From the NCBI GenBank assembly GCA_023253295.1, contig JALRGZ010000212.1, positions 1-7,733 on the forward strand: a DNA stretch of 7,733 nucleotides. Reading direction: 5' to 3'. The translations under genes and the position numbers were made by a program. The notes beneath the pieces are model-generated. The model had not been told where the DNA came from. It worked only from the letters and a program-made list of their open reading frames with translations, and made no database searches. The number at the start of each line of letters is the position of its first letter. Position 1 is the first letter of the stretch. Source of the stretch: Flavobacterium sp. (GTDB lineage: Bacteria > Bacteroidota > Bacteroidia > Flavobacteriales > Flavobacteriaceae). Below, one piece after another: positions 1-6,578 of the stretch.

Positions 1-50
1 ATCACCAATGCCAAGATCGGAACGGCTGCTATCACCAATGCAAAGATCGG
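1..50 (+). repeat. Two 20-base direct repeats with a 30-base period
   Basis: Copies lie at 1-20 and 31-50 and match at 19 of 20 bases; the one difference is C against A at position 12 of the unit. The period is a multiple of three, so both copies encode the same peptide ITNAKIG. This fits a repeated segment inside a phage tail protein better than a regulatory repeat. Confidence 0.8.
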
Positions 51-76
51 CGATCTTGAAGTTGACACATTAAAGA

Positions 77-106
77 TTTGTATATTAAAAAATAAGTGTA
101 TTTTTG
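77..106 (+). promoter_or_regulatory. Bacteroidota-type promoter of rpmE2
   Basis: A TTTG -33 box at 77-80 and a TATTTTTG -7 box at 99-106 are separated by 18 bases, matching the TTTG/TAnnTTTG pattern recognised by the primary sigma factor of Bacteroidota. Transcription should start near 112-115. That leaves an untranslated leader of about 105-110 bases before the chosen rpmE2 start. The -33 box sits exactly where the foreign-looking sequence ends. Confidence 0.7.
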
Positions 107-220
107 CACTCTGAAATTAAAAACAGAATAAACAAAAAGTCATAAGACGTTTATACCTTTTTCTATGAAATGAAAAAGCTTCAGAACGAATTATTTCAAC
201 AAACGAATAAAAAATTTATC

Positions 221-472
221 ATGAAAAAAGGAATTCACCCAGAAAATTACAGATTAGTTGCTTTTAAAGACATGTCAAATGATGATGTTTTTATTACTAA
301 GTCTACAGCAGAAACTAAAGAAACAATTGTACACGAAGGTGTAGAATATCCAGTTGTAAAAATGGAGATTTCTAGAACTTCTCACCCTTTTTATACAGGT
401 AAATCTAAACTTATCGATACTGCAGGACGTATTGATAAATTCAAAACTAAATACGCTAAACACATTAAATAA
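221..472 (+). CDS. rpmE2: 50S ribosomal protein L31, type B
   Basis: This 83-residue protein is a component of the large ribosomal subunit and contacts the small subunit at the central protuberance bridge. It begins MKKGIHPENYRLVAFKD, the typical bL31 opening, and carries the conserved segment SRTSHPFYTGKSKLIDTAGR (residues 53-72). It has no cysteine, so it lacks the zinc-binding CxxC of the classical form and belongs to the zinc-independent type B. The frame is open upstream to an ATG at 170, which would add 17 residues. I reject that start because type B proteins are about 80-85 residues and begin MKKGIHP, and because 221 is preceded by an A/T-rich initiation region typical of the group. 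The gene stands alone, with its own promoter at 77-106 and a terminator at 497-522. Confidence 0.96.
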   Translation: MKKGIHPENYRLVAFKDMSNDDVFITKSTAETKETIVHEGVEYPVVKMEISRTSHPFYTGKSKLIDTAGRIDKFKTKYAKHIK

Positions 473-496
473 TTTTAATTTGTTTTTAAATAAATC

Positions 497-522
497 AAGC
501 CTTCCTTTTGGGAGGCTTTTTT
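497..522 (+). terminator. Rho-independent terminator of rpmE2
   Basis: A 9-bp stem (497-505 with 510-518, including one T-G wobble) encloses a four-base TTTT loop and runs into T-rich sequence (519-522, then 524-528 after one G). It lies 24 bases after the rpmE2 stop codon. Confidence 0.85.
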
Positions 523-546
523 GTTTTTATCTCTACGAAAACTTTG

Positions 547-554
547 TAACTTTG
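547..554 (+). promoter_or_regulatory. Putative -7 element for the GlmU-like gene
   Basis: TAACTTTG matches TAnnTTTG and is followed by ACTCGG, close to the CACTCGG that follows the rpmH -7 box. The nearest TTG (521-523) is 23 bases upstream, at the long end of the allowed spacing, and lies in the T tract of the preceding terminator. The predicted leader is about 35 bases. Confidence 0.5.
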
Positions 555-597
555 ACTCGGATTTTAAGAAAAACCGCAACTTATAAATAGATACTTT

Positions 598-1773
598 ATG
601 AATTATATACTTTTTGACGGACCTGCTCGTAATGCTTTATTGCCCTTTACTTTCACACGTCCGGTAGCGGATATTCTTATTGGGATTATGACTATTCGTC
701 AAAAATGGGAACGTTATCTTGGGTCAACCATCACCACTTTGACAGAGGATTATTTATCGGATAAATATCCAATGGTGGAATTGGAGGAGAATGTAATGAT
801 TAATGCTTCTTTTCTTCCGAATGAAGTTTTGGCGGAAATGGTCGCTAATTTAGAGCCGAATCAGGCTATTTTTAAAGGAGAAGAAGTGATTGCCTTTTTT
901 ACGAATGACAGTCAGGAAGAGGTTGATTTTGATAATTATGAAATTATCGAGTACGACGAAGATTGTATTACGGTTATGAATACCTGGGATATTTTTGCTA
1001 AAAACGGGGCTGCTATTCGTGAAGATTTTGAATTTTTAACGGAAGACAGAAAATCACAGTCAATTCCTAAAAGTGTAAATGTTATTGCTCCGGAAAATGT
1101 TTTTATTGAAGAAGGTGCAAAATTAGAATATGTAACCTTAAATGCATCTACAGGACCTATATATATAGCAAAAGATGCTGAAATAATGGAAGGATCGGTA
1201 ATACGTGGGCCTTTTGCATTATGTGAAGGATCGGTGGTTAAAATGAGTGCTAAAATTTATGGGCCAACGACGGTAGGGCCTTTTTCTAAAATTGGAGGAG
1301 AGGTAAATAATTCGGTGTTATTTGGCTATTCGAATAAAGGGCATGATGGGTTTTTAGGAAATTCAGTTTTAGGGGAATGGTGTAATATTGGTGCGGATAG
1401 TAATAATTCGAATTTGAAAAATAATTATGATGAAGTACGTTTGTGGAGTTACGAAACCGAAGGTTTTGCCAGGACGGGATTACAGTTTTGCGGATTAATG
1501 ATGGGGGATCATAGTAAATGCGGAATTAATACTATGTTTAATACGGGTACAGTAGTCGGGGTAAGTGCTAATGTTTTTGGTGCCGGATTTCCTCGAAACT
1601 TTGTACCAAGTTTTTCTTGGGGCGGAGCGGCCGGATTTACAACTTATGTTACTAAAAAGGCTTTTGAAACGGCTAGATTAGTAATGGGTAGAAGAGGTGT
1701 GGAGTTTGATGAAAAAGAAGCAGCTATTTTAGAACACGTTTTTGAAGAGACAAAAAAGTGGCGAAAAGAATAG
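598..1773 (+). CDS. GlmU-like sugar nucleotidyltransferase/acetyltransferase, alternative Bacteroidota type
   Basis: This 391-residue protein resembles the Bacteroidota family annotated as an alternative GlmU (UDP-N-acetylglucosamine diphosphorylase/glucosamine-1-phosphate N-acetyltransferase). Such an enzyme would supply UDP-GlcNAc for peptidoglycan and lipid A in the cytoplasm. The N-terminus (MNYILFDGPARNALLPFTFTRP, residues 1-22, then VADILIGIMTIRQKWE) replaces the LAAGxGTRM loop of classical GlmU. From about residue 161 to 335 the protein shows hexapeptide-like turns of a left-handed beta-helix, including IAPENVFIEEG, GPIYIAKDAEI and GPTTVGPFSKIGG. His249 in KGHDGFLG is a candidate catalytic residue by analogy with acetyltransferases of this fold. 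There is no signal peptide or membrane segment. The length fits the family. No terminator separates it from the transporter 153 bases downstream. Family assignment is strong; the exact sugar substrate is inferred. Confidence 0.88.
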   Translation: MNYILFDGPARNALLPFTFTRPVADILIGIMTIRQKWERYLGSTITTLTEDYLSDKYPMVELEENVMINASFLPNEVLAEMVANLEPNQAIFKGEEVIAFFTNDSQEEVDFDNYEIIEYDEDCITVMNTWDIFAKNGAAIREDFEFLTEDRKSQSIPKSVNVIAPENVFIEEGAKLEYVTLNASTGPIYIAKDAEIMEGSVIRGPFALCEGSVVKMSAKIYGPTTVGPFSKIGGEVNNSVLFGYSNKGHDGFLGNSVLGEWCNIGADSNNSNLKNNYDEVRLWSYETEGFARTGLQFCGLMMGDHSKCGINTMFNTGTVVGVSANVFGAGFPRNFVPSFSWGGAAGFTTYVTKKAFETARLVMGRRGVEFDEKEAAILEHVFEETKKWRKE

Positions 1774-1926
1774 TTAGTTGTTGTGAATGCTTAGAAGTTT
1801 TAAGGATACTTTGTCTGTGATGGATGAAGTATTTTTTTATTTATAGTTGTTTCTTTGATTTTTATTCAAAAAATATTTGATAATTGATTGTTTTGTTGTT
1901 TTTTTGGTGAATAATAAAATTAGGAT

Positions 1927-3390
1927 ATGGAAGATTTTGTTGGAGCATTAAATGATATTGTTTGGAGTAACGCATTAATTTTTTTGTGTTTGGGTATTGG
2001 GTTTTATTTTTCAATACGAACTCGTTTTTTACAATTAAGACACATAAAAGAAATGGTGCGTCTATTGTTTGATGGAGAAAGTACTGATTCAGGTGTTTCT
2101 TCTTTTCAGGCGTTGGCAATGTCTTTGGCGGGTAGGGTAGGTACCGGTAATATTGCTGGGGTGGCTACCGCTATCGCTTTTGGTGGTCCGGGAGCTATGT
2201 TCTGGATGTGGACAGTCGCTTTTTTAGGAGCAAGTACAGCCTATGTGGAGGCAACATTAGCTCAGATTTATAAAGAAAAACATTTAGGAGAATTTAGAGG
2301 AGGGCCTGCTTTTTATATTGAAAGAGGTTTAGGAATGAAATGGTTTGGGATTTTATTTGCTGTTGTTTCAGTTATTTCGGCTGGGATTTTCTTACCGGGA
2401 GTTCAGGCGAATTCGGTGGCAGAAGGAATTAAAAATGCCTTTCATATTGAGACATGGATTTCTGGATTAGGAATGGTGTTGTTGTTTGGAGCAATCGTTT
2501 TTGGAGGAGTAAAAAGGATTGCAAAGTTTACTGAATATGTGGTTCCTTTTATGGCAATTGGTTATATAATTTTGGCTTTAATTATTATTGTGGTTAATAT
2601 CAGTCAATTGGGAGATGTTATTACTTTGATTTTGAAAAGCGCTTTCAATATGCAAGCTGGTTTTGGAGCTGTGTTTGGACTAGCTATTCAATGGGGGGTG
2701 AAAAGAGGAGTTTATTCTAATGAAGCAGGACAAGGTACAGCACCGCATATTGCTGCTGCTGCCAATGTTTCTCATCCTGCAAAACAAGGTTTGGTACAGT
2801 CGTTTTCGGTATATATTGATACCTTGTTTGTGTGTTCGGCAACTGGATTTATGATTTTGATTACAGGGATGTATAATGTTCAGAATCCAGGTTTTGGAAC
2901 AAATGGAGCGTCTGAATTTTTATATCATGGATTGAATAATGTAGCGATTGGTCCGGCTTATACACAGAATGCAATGGATACTGTGTTTCCGGGCTTTGGT
3001 TCTTATTTTGTGGCAATTGCATTGTTTTTCTTTGCTTTTACAACTGTTATCGCTTATTATTATATTGCCGAAACGAATATTTCTTATTTGACAAGAAAAG
3101 TAGAGTCGCCTAAGTTTTACTATATTTTGAAAGTATTAATGATGTTTGTTATTATGTACGGTTCAATAAATCAGGCTACTTTGGCTTGGGCTATGGGAGA
3201 TTTAGGAGTTGGTTTAATGGCTTGGTTTAATATTATTGCAATTATTCTTTTGCAAAAGCCTGCTCTGAAGGCATTGTTGGATTACGAAAAACAAAAGAAA
3301 GAAGGGAAAGATCCTGTTTTTATTCCTGAAAACATTGGTGTTACCAATGCTCATATTTGGAATACAATTTACAAGCATAAAGAAGATTAG
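1927..3390 (+). CDS. Alanine/glycine:cation (sodium) symporter, AGCS family
   Basis: This 487-residue inner-membrane protein belongs to the AGCS (alanine or glycine:cation symporter, DAACS) family, which imports small neutral amino acids with sodium or protons. It has about eleven hydrophobic segments and a charged C-terminal tail. Two family signatures are clear: GTGNIAGVATAIAFGGPGA beginning at residue 72, followed by MFWMW, and GVKRGVYSNEAGQGTAPHIA beginning at residue 257, where family members form the substrate and sodium site. The start MEDFVGALNDIVW is the usual short N-terminus for the family, so no upstream extension is needed. AGGA lies only one base before the ATG, too close to act as a normal ribosome binding site. 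I see no convincing promoter in 1774-1926, so read-through from the GlmU-like gene is possible. Substrate preference between alanine and glycine cannot be told from sequence. Confidence 0.94.
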   Translation: MEDFVGALNDIVWSNALIFLCLGIGFYFSIRTRFLQLRHIKEMVRLLFDGESTDSGVSSFQALAMSLAGRVGTGNIAGVATAIAFGGPGAMFWMWTVAFLGASTAYVEATLAQIYKEKHLGEFRGGPAFYIERGLGMKWFGILFAVVSVISAGIFLPGVQANSVAEGIKNAFHIETWISGLGMVLLFGAIVFGGVKRIAKFTEYVVPFMAIGYIILALIIIVVNISQLGDVITLILKSAFNMQAGFGAVFGLAIQWGVKRGVYSNEAGQGTAPHIAAAANVSHPAKQGLVQSFSVYIDTLFVCSATGFMILITGMYNVQNPGFGTNGASEFLYHGLNNVAIGPAYTQNAMDTVFPGFGSYFVAIALFFFAFTTVIAYYYIAETNISYLTRKVESPKFYYILKVLMMFVIMYGSINQATLAWAMGDLGVGLMAWFNIIAIILLQKPALKALLDYEKQKKEGKDPVFIPENIGVTNAHIWNTIYKHKED

Positions 3391-3411
3391 TTTTTTATTA
3401 CTATAAAAGTG

Positions 3412-3458
3412 CATCCTGAAAGCAGAATATTAAATCTGTTTTCAGGATGTTTTTTTTT
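3412..3458 (+). terminator. Strong rho-independent terminator after the AGCS symporter
   Basis: A 15-bp stem (3412-3426 with 3435-3449) has one G-T wobble and is otherwise fully paired; its outer 10 bp are perfect. It encloses an 8-base AT-only loop and is followed by nine Ts (3450-3458). It starts 21 bases after the symporter stop and isolates the ABC-F gene from upstream transcription. Confidence 0.92.
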
Positions 3459-3483
3459 CTGCTCAACAAATAGTTAATTCATC

Positions 3484-3491
3484 TATCTTTG
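3484..3491 (+). promoter_or_regulatory. -7 element of the ABC-F gene promoter
   Basis: TATCTTTG matches TAnnTTTG exactly and is followed by CACTT, nearly the same extension as at rpmE2 and rpmH. No TTG is present at the usual -33 distance, so the promoter may rely on the -7 box alone. The predicted leader is about 65 bases. Confidence 0.6.
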
Positions 3492-3559
3492 CACTTTTTA
3501 AAATCAAAATCGATTTTACAAACTTGTTTAATCGAGTCTATAAATTTATATAATACCAA

Positions 3560-5194
3560 ATGATTACAATTAACGATATATCCGTTCAGTTTGGTGGAAC
3601 AACGCTTTTTAGTGATGTTTCTTTTGCAATTAATGAGAACGATAAAATTGCCCTTATGGGTAAGAATGGGGCGGGAAAATCAACTTTGTTGAAAATTATC
3701 GCAGGAAACAGTAAGCCATCTACCGGAAGTATTTCGGCTCCAAAAGAAGCGGTTATTGCTTATTTGCCTCAGCATTTATTGACAACCGATACGGCTACGG
3801 TAAAAGAAGAAGCTTCTAAAGCTTTCTCAGAAGTTTTTTCTATGAAAGCTGAAATTGATGAAATCAATGAGCAATTAACGATTCGTACGGATTATGAAAG
3901 TGACGATTATATGAAGTTGATTGAGCGTGTTTCGGATTTAAGTGAAAAGTTTTACGCGATTGAAGAAGTTAATTATGAGGCTGAGGTTGAAAAAGTATTA
4001 AAAGGTCTGGGTTTTGTTAGTGCTGATTTTGATCGTAAGACTTCTGAATTTTCCGGAGGATGGAGAATGCGTATTGAATTGGCTAAAATCTTATTACGAA
4101 AACCTGATTTGATTTTATTGGATGAGCCTACTAACCACATGGATATCGAAAGTATTCAATGGTTAGAAGATTTCTTGGTTAATTCGGCTAAGGCGGTTGT
4201 GGTAATTTCACATGATAGAGCTTTTGTGGATAATATTACCAATCGTACTATTGAAGTAACAATGGGGCGTATTTATGATTATAAAGCTAAATATTCTCAT
4301 TATTTAGAATTGCGTAAAGACCGCAGAATTCATCAGCAAAAAGCTTATGATGAACAACAAAAAATGATTGCTGATAATCGTGCTTTTATTGAGCGTTTCA
4401 AAGGAACTTTTTCTAAAACGGATGCAGTGCAATCTCGTGTTAGAATGTTAGAGAAGTTAGAAATTGTGCAGGTTGATGAAGTAGATACTTCGGCTTTACG
4501 ATTAAAGTTTCCTCCGGCAGCACGTTCTGGTCAATATCCGGTTGTGGTTAAAGATTTGGCTAAATCTTATGGTGATCACGTAGTATTTAAAGATGCTAAT
4601 ATTGTTATCGAAAGAGGTCAAAAAGTAGCTTTTGTAGGGAAAAATGGTGAAGGTAAATCTACAATGATTAAAGCTATCATGAAAGAAATTGGTATTGATG
4701 GTGGAAGTGTGGAAATCGGACATAATGCACAAATAGGTTATTTTGCGCAAAATCAGGCTTCTTTATTGGATGAAAATGCAACTATATTTGAAACGATAGA
4801 TAGTATTGCAGTAGGAGATATTCGTACGCAGATTAAAAATATTCTGGGAGCCTTCATGTTTCAAGGAGATGATATCACTAAGAAAGTAAAAGTGCTTTCC
4901 GGAGGTGAGAAAACGCGTTTAGCAATGATTAAATTGTTATTAGAGCCGGTGAACTTGTTAATTCTGGATGAGCCTTCGAACCACTTAGATATGAAAACCA
5001 AGGATATTATTAAAGATGCTTTACGTGATTTTGATGGAACTTTGATTTTAGTTTCACACGACCGTGATTTCTTAGATGGATTAGCGACTAAGGTTTTTGA
5101 ATTTGGAAATAAAAGAGTAGTGGAGCACTTTGAGGATATTTCAGGGTTCTTAGCTCATAAGAAGATGGAAAGTATGAGGGAGATTGAAAAATAA
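3560..5194 (+). CDS. ABC-F family ATPase (ribosome-associated translation factor)
   Basis: This 544-residue protein has two ATP-binding cassettes and no membrane segment, the hallmark of ABC-F proteins, which bind the ribosomal E site and act on stalled or antibiotic-blocked ribosomes. Cassette 1 has Walker A GKNGAGKST at residues 34-42, signature SGGWRMRIELA from 165, and Walker B LILLDEPTNHMD ending at 195. Cassette 2 has Walker A GKNGEGKS at 360-367, signature LSGGEKTRLA from 446, and Walker B ending DEPSNHLD at 470-477. Both catalytic glutamates (Glu189, Glu471) are intact. The charged helical linker between them (about residues 235-325, rich in K, R, E and Q) corresponds to the P-site tRNA interaction motif. 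The length is typical of housekeeping ABC-F proteins such as YbiT. I cannot assign the subfamily, and there is no sign that it is a dedicated resistance gene. It is a single-gene unit between two terminators. Confidence 0.95.
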   Translation: MITINDISVQFGGTTLFSDVSFAINENDKIALMGKNGAGKSTLLKIIAGNSKPSTGSISAPKEAVIAYLPQHLLTTDTATVKEEASKAFSEVFSMKAEIDEINEQLTIRTDYESDDYMKLIERVSDLSEKFYAIEEVNYEAEVEKVLKGLGFVSADFDRKTSEFSGGWRMRIELAKILLRKPDLILLDEPTNHMDIESIQWLEDFLVNSAKAVVVISHDRAFVDNITNRTIEVTMGRIYDYKAKYSHYLELRKDRRIHQQKAYDEQQKMIADNRAFIERFKGTFSKTDAVQSRVRMLEKLEIVQVDEVDTSALRLKFPPAARSGQYPVVVKDLAKSYGDHVVFKDANIVIERGQKVAFVGKNGEGKSTMIKAIMKEIGIDGGSVEIGHNAQIGYFAQNQASLLDENATIFETIDSIAVGDIRTQIKNILGAFMFQGDDITKKVKVLSGGEKTRLAMIKLLLEPVNLLILDEPSNHLDMKTKDIIKDALRDFDGTLILVSHDRDFLDGLATKVFEFGNKRVVEHFEDISGFLAHKKMESMREIEK

Positions 5195-5214
5195 AATTCA
5201 ATTCTAATATATTG

Positions 5215-5252
5215 AAAAAGGCATGAATTCTATGAGTTCATGCCTTTTTTTT
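5215..5252. terminator. Bidirectional terminator between the ABC-F and GNAT-like genes
   Basis: An A tract and GGCATGAA (5215-5227) pair perfectly with TTCATGCC and a T tract (5237-5249), giving 13 bp. Up to three more pairs, one of them a T-G wobble, close a three-base loop at 5231-5233. As A-stem-T on both strands it can stop transcription from the ABC-F gene (+, ends 5194) and from the GNAT-like gene (-, ends 5258). Confidence 0.9.
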
Positions 5253-5257
5253 GTGTT

Positions 5258-5560
5258 TTATATTCGTATTCCGGGAGGAAGTAATTCTTTGTAGGAAGGG
5301 TTTTTTTTGAAAAACTGAACAATTCTGGGGTAGGTTGGAACCACTCTCATTTTTTGTTCTATAGTGTTGTCCAAAATATTTTTAAGAATAGTGTCAATGG
5401 TGTTTTCGTTTTCAAAATGCTCAGGAGTGTTGATTTTTGTTAAAAATATTTTTCGTTCTTGAAGTGAGTATTCTACTGTGATAAGGCCTTCTGGAATAGT
5501 GGTTTCGAATTGTCGGGCAAAAGTGTTGTCTTTGATTTCAATTGAAGAAATTGTTTCCAT
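5258..5560 (-). CDS. Small GNAT-like protein (COG2388/YjdJ-type), divergent
   Basis: This 100-residue soluble protein resembles the short, stand-alone GNAT acetyltransferase-like proteins related to YjdJ and human NATD1. The points of similarity are the order of elements and the end of the protein. A strand around residues 25-33 (GLITVEYSL) is followed by a strand at 37-43 (KIFLTKI), then a long helix (54-70), then RVVPTYPRIVQFFKKNPSYKELL (72-94). The last part matches the family pattern of a valine-proline strand, a helix and a terminal HPEY-like motif. Two hallmarks are missing: the glycine-rich acetyl-CoA loop (usually RGxGxA) is replaced by HFENENT (48-54), and the usual cysteine of the PxCP motif is Tyr77. 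It may therefore not bind acetyl-CoA. The start at 5560 is preceded by an A-rich stretch typical of the group. It converges on the ABC-F gene. The family link is moderate and the function unknown. Confidence 0.7.
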   Translation of the reverse strand: METISSIEIKDNTFARQFETTIPEGLITVEYSLQERKIFLTKINTPEHFENENTIDTILKNILDNTIEQKMRVVPTYPRIVQFFKKNPSYKELLPPGIRI

Positions 5561-5805
5561 GATTTATTATTTATTTTTTAAGCGGAATTAAAGAAAAATG
5601 CTTCTCTCTTTTTTTGAGAAAATTATAATTCTTCAAAAGCTTTGTTTTTGATGAGATTTCTATCTGAAATTGAGGAATTGTAAAGTTAAGTAATTGATAG
5701 CCAAAATCAAATGAATTTAACATTGAAGCTGGTGTTAAAGTTTAGAGTAGTGTTTTTACTTAATCACTAATTTGTTTTTTGAAACTTTAAATTAGTATTT
5801 TGGTA

Positions 5806-5821
5806 ATTTCAAATTTGAAAT
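5806..5821. repeat. 16-bp perfect palindrome just before the alpha/beta-hydrolase gene
   Basis: ATTTCAAATTTGAAAT reads the same on both strands and ends 6 bases before the ATG at 5828. It could be an operator, a short hairpin in the leader, or a chance event in AT-rich DNA. No exact TAnnTTTG box was found beside it. The whole gap 5561-5827 contains nothing else I can support. Confidence 0.5.
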
Positions 5822-5827
5822 AGTATT

Positions 5828-6505
5828 ATGAGTAGAATTCCTGTTTATTTTATGCCTGGTTTGGCAGCCAATCCTCTGATTTTTGAAAGGATTAAGTTGG
5901 ATGATGCTCTTTTTGATATTCATTATTTAGAATGGGAGGTTCCGGTGCGTGGCGAAACTCTGGGAAATTATGCCAAGCGTATAGCTGCGCATGTAAAAAA
6001 AGAAAATGTGGTTTTAATAGGTGTTTCTTTTGGGGGTATTGTGGTGCAGGAAATGGCAAAGTTTCTTAAGGTTCAAAAAATAATTATCATTTCGAGTGTG
6101 AAATCGGAGTCGGAATTTCCTAAACGAATACGTTTTGCTCGAAAAACATTGCTCTATAAATTGATTCCAATTCGATTGATTTTGAGTTTTGGTAAGTTGG
6201 CTCAGTTTGTTTTTGGGGAAAAAATGTCACATCGTATGCAGTTATATGATACTTTTTTGTCGGTTCGAGATGTGTATTATCTTAAATGGGCGGTTGAAAA
6301 GGTGGTTTTATGGAGTCGTTTAGAGGAGGATGAACGTGTAATTCATATTCATGGCGACAAGGATAATATGTTTCCAATTAAAAATATTAACAAATGTGTA
6401 GTTGTTGAAGGGGGGACTCATGTGATGATATATACTAAATACCGATGGTTTAATGCAAATTTGCCGGCAATTATTTTAGATGCTAATAATTTGATTTATA
6501 GTTAA
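5828..6505 (+). CDS. Alpha/beta-hydrolase fold protein, substrate unknown
   Basis: This 225-residue protein is a compact alpha/beta-hydrolase with no signal peptide, probably cytoplasmic. It opens with a strand and the oxyanion-region motif PVYFMPGLAANP (residues 5-16). It has a nucleophile elbow GVSFGG at 65-70 with Ser67, then the strand and acid motif HGDKDNMFP (175-183; Asp179 is the likely triad acid), and GGTHVMI with His198. The triad is thus complete and in the usual order. The region between about 95 and 160 is basic and aromatic and would form a small lid. The protein is at the short end of the fold's usual length. No motif identifies the substrate, so esterase, lipase or thioesterase activity are all possible. 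The gene stands alone, 267 bases after the GNAT-like gene's start and converging on the TPR-like gene; nothing around it points to a pathway. Confidence 0.85.
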   Translation: MSRIPVYFMPGLAANPLIFERIKLDDALFDIHYLEWEVPVRGETLGNYAKRIAAHVKKENVVLIGVSFGGIVVQEMAKFLKVQKIIIISSVKSESEFPKRIRFARKTLLYKLIPIRLILSFGKLAQFVFGEKMSHRMQLYDTFLSVRDVYYLKWAVEKVVLWSRLEEDERVIHIHGDKDNMFPIKNINKCVVVEGGTHVMIYTKYRWFNANLPAIILDANNLIYS

Positions 6506-6523
6506 TACATGTCTATTGGGTAT

Positions 6524-6562
6524 AAAAAAATCCGTCCTGATTGCTTTCGGGACGGATTTTTT
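6524..6562. terminator. Bidirectional terminator between the hydrolase and TPR-like genes
   Basis: ATCCGTCC (6530-6537) pairs with GGACGGAT (6550-6557), with a further T-G wobble inside. A-tract/T-tract pairing (6525-6529 with 6558-6562) extends the stem outward, so it has the A-stem-T form on both strands. It serves the hydrolase gene ending at 6505 and the minus-strand gene ending at 6579. Confidence 0.92.
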
Positions 6563-6578
6563 ATGTGTTTAAATGAAA

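Larger units (their letters stand above)
1..114 (+). pseudogene. Phage tail-tip/host-specificity-like protein fragment, truncated at both ends
   Basis: Frame 1 is open from the window edge to a TGA at 112-114. The first 26 codons read as two decapeptide-like units (ITNAKIGTAA, then ITNAKIGDLE) followed by VDTLKI. This pattern of repeated ITxAKIG units closing in a VDTLKI-type segment resembles the C-terminal part of tail-tip (lambda J-like) proteins of tailed phages, from family knowledge and not from a search. From about codon 27 the reading changes to AT-rich codons with no such character (CILKNKCIFAL) and stops. That tail is really the promoter region of rpmE2. The coding part is GC-richer than everything after it. 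I infer that a phage gene piece is joined here to native DNA, either by a real insertion or by contig-end chimerism. It is unlikely to make a functional product. Confidence 0.5.

Noticed and set aside
170..220. Extended N-terminus for L31 starting at the ATG at 170
   Set aside because: The extra 17 residues are absent from the family, which begins MKKGIHP; the region is better explained as leader.
1804..1811. Near-match to a -7 box (ATACTTTG) upstream of the symporter
   Set aside because: The TA is out of register with TAnnTTTG and no -33 box is placed correctly, so I did not call a promoter.
1862..2119. Minus-strand open frame overlapping the symporter start
   Set aside because: It overlaps a well-supported gene, has no recognisable motif, and its composition is that of an antisense shadow.
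4502..4750. Minus-strand open frame inside the ABC-F gene
   Set aside because: It is antisense to the start of the second ATPase cassette and has no family features or promoter.
3560..5194. ABC-F gene as an antibiotic resistance determinant
   Set aside because: The setting is housekeeping, base composition matches its neighbours, and nothing visible separates it from ordinary chromosomal ABC-F factors.
5711..5770. Short 19-codon open frame in the gap before the hydrolase
   Set aside because: It is too short, has no recognisable sequence, and is expected by chance in AT-rich DNA.
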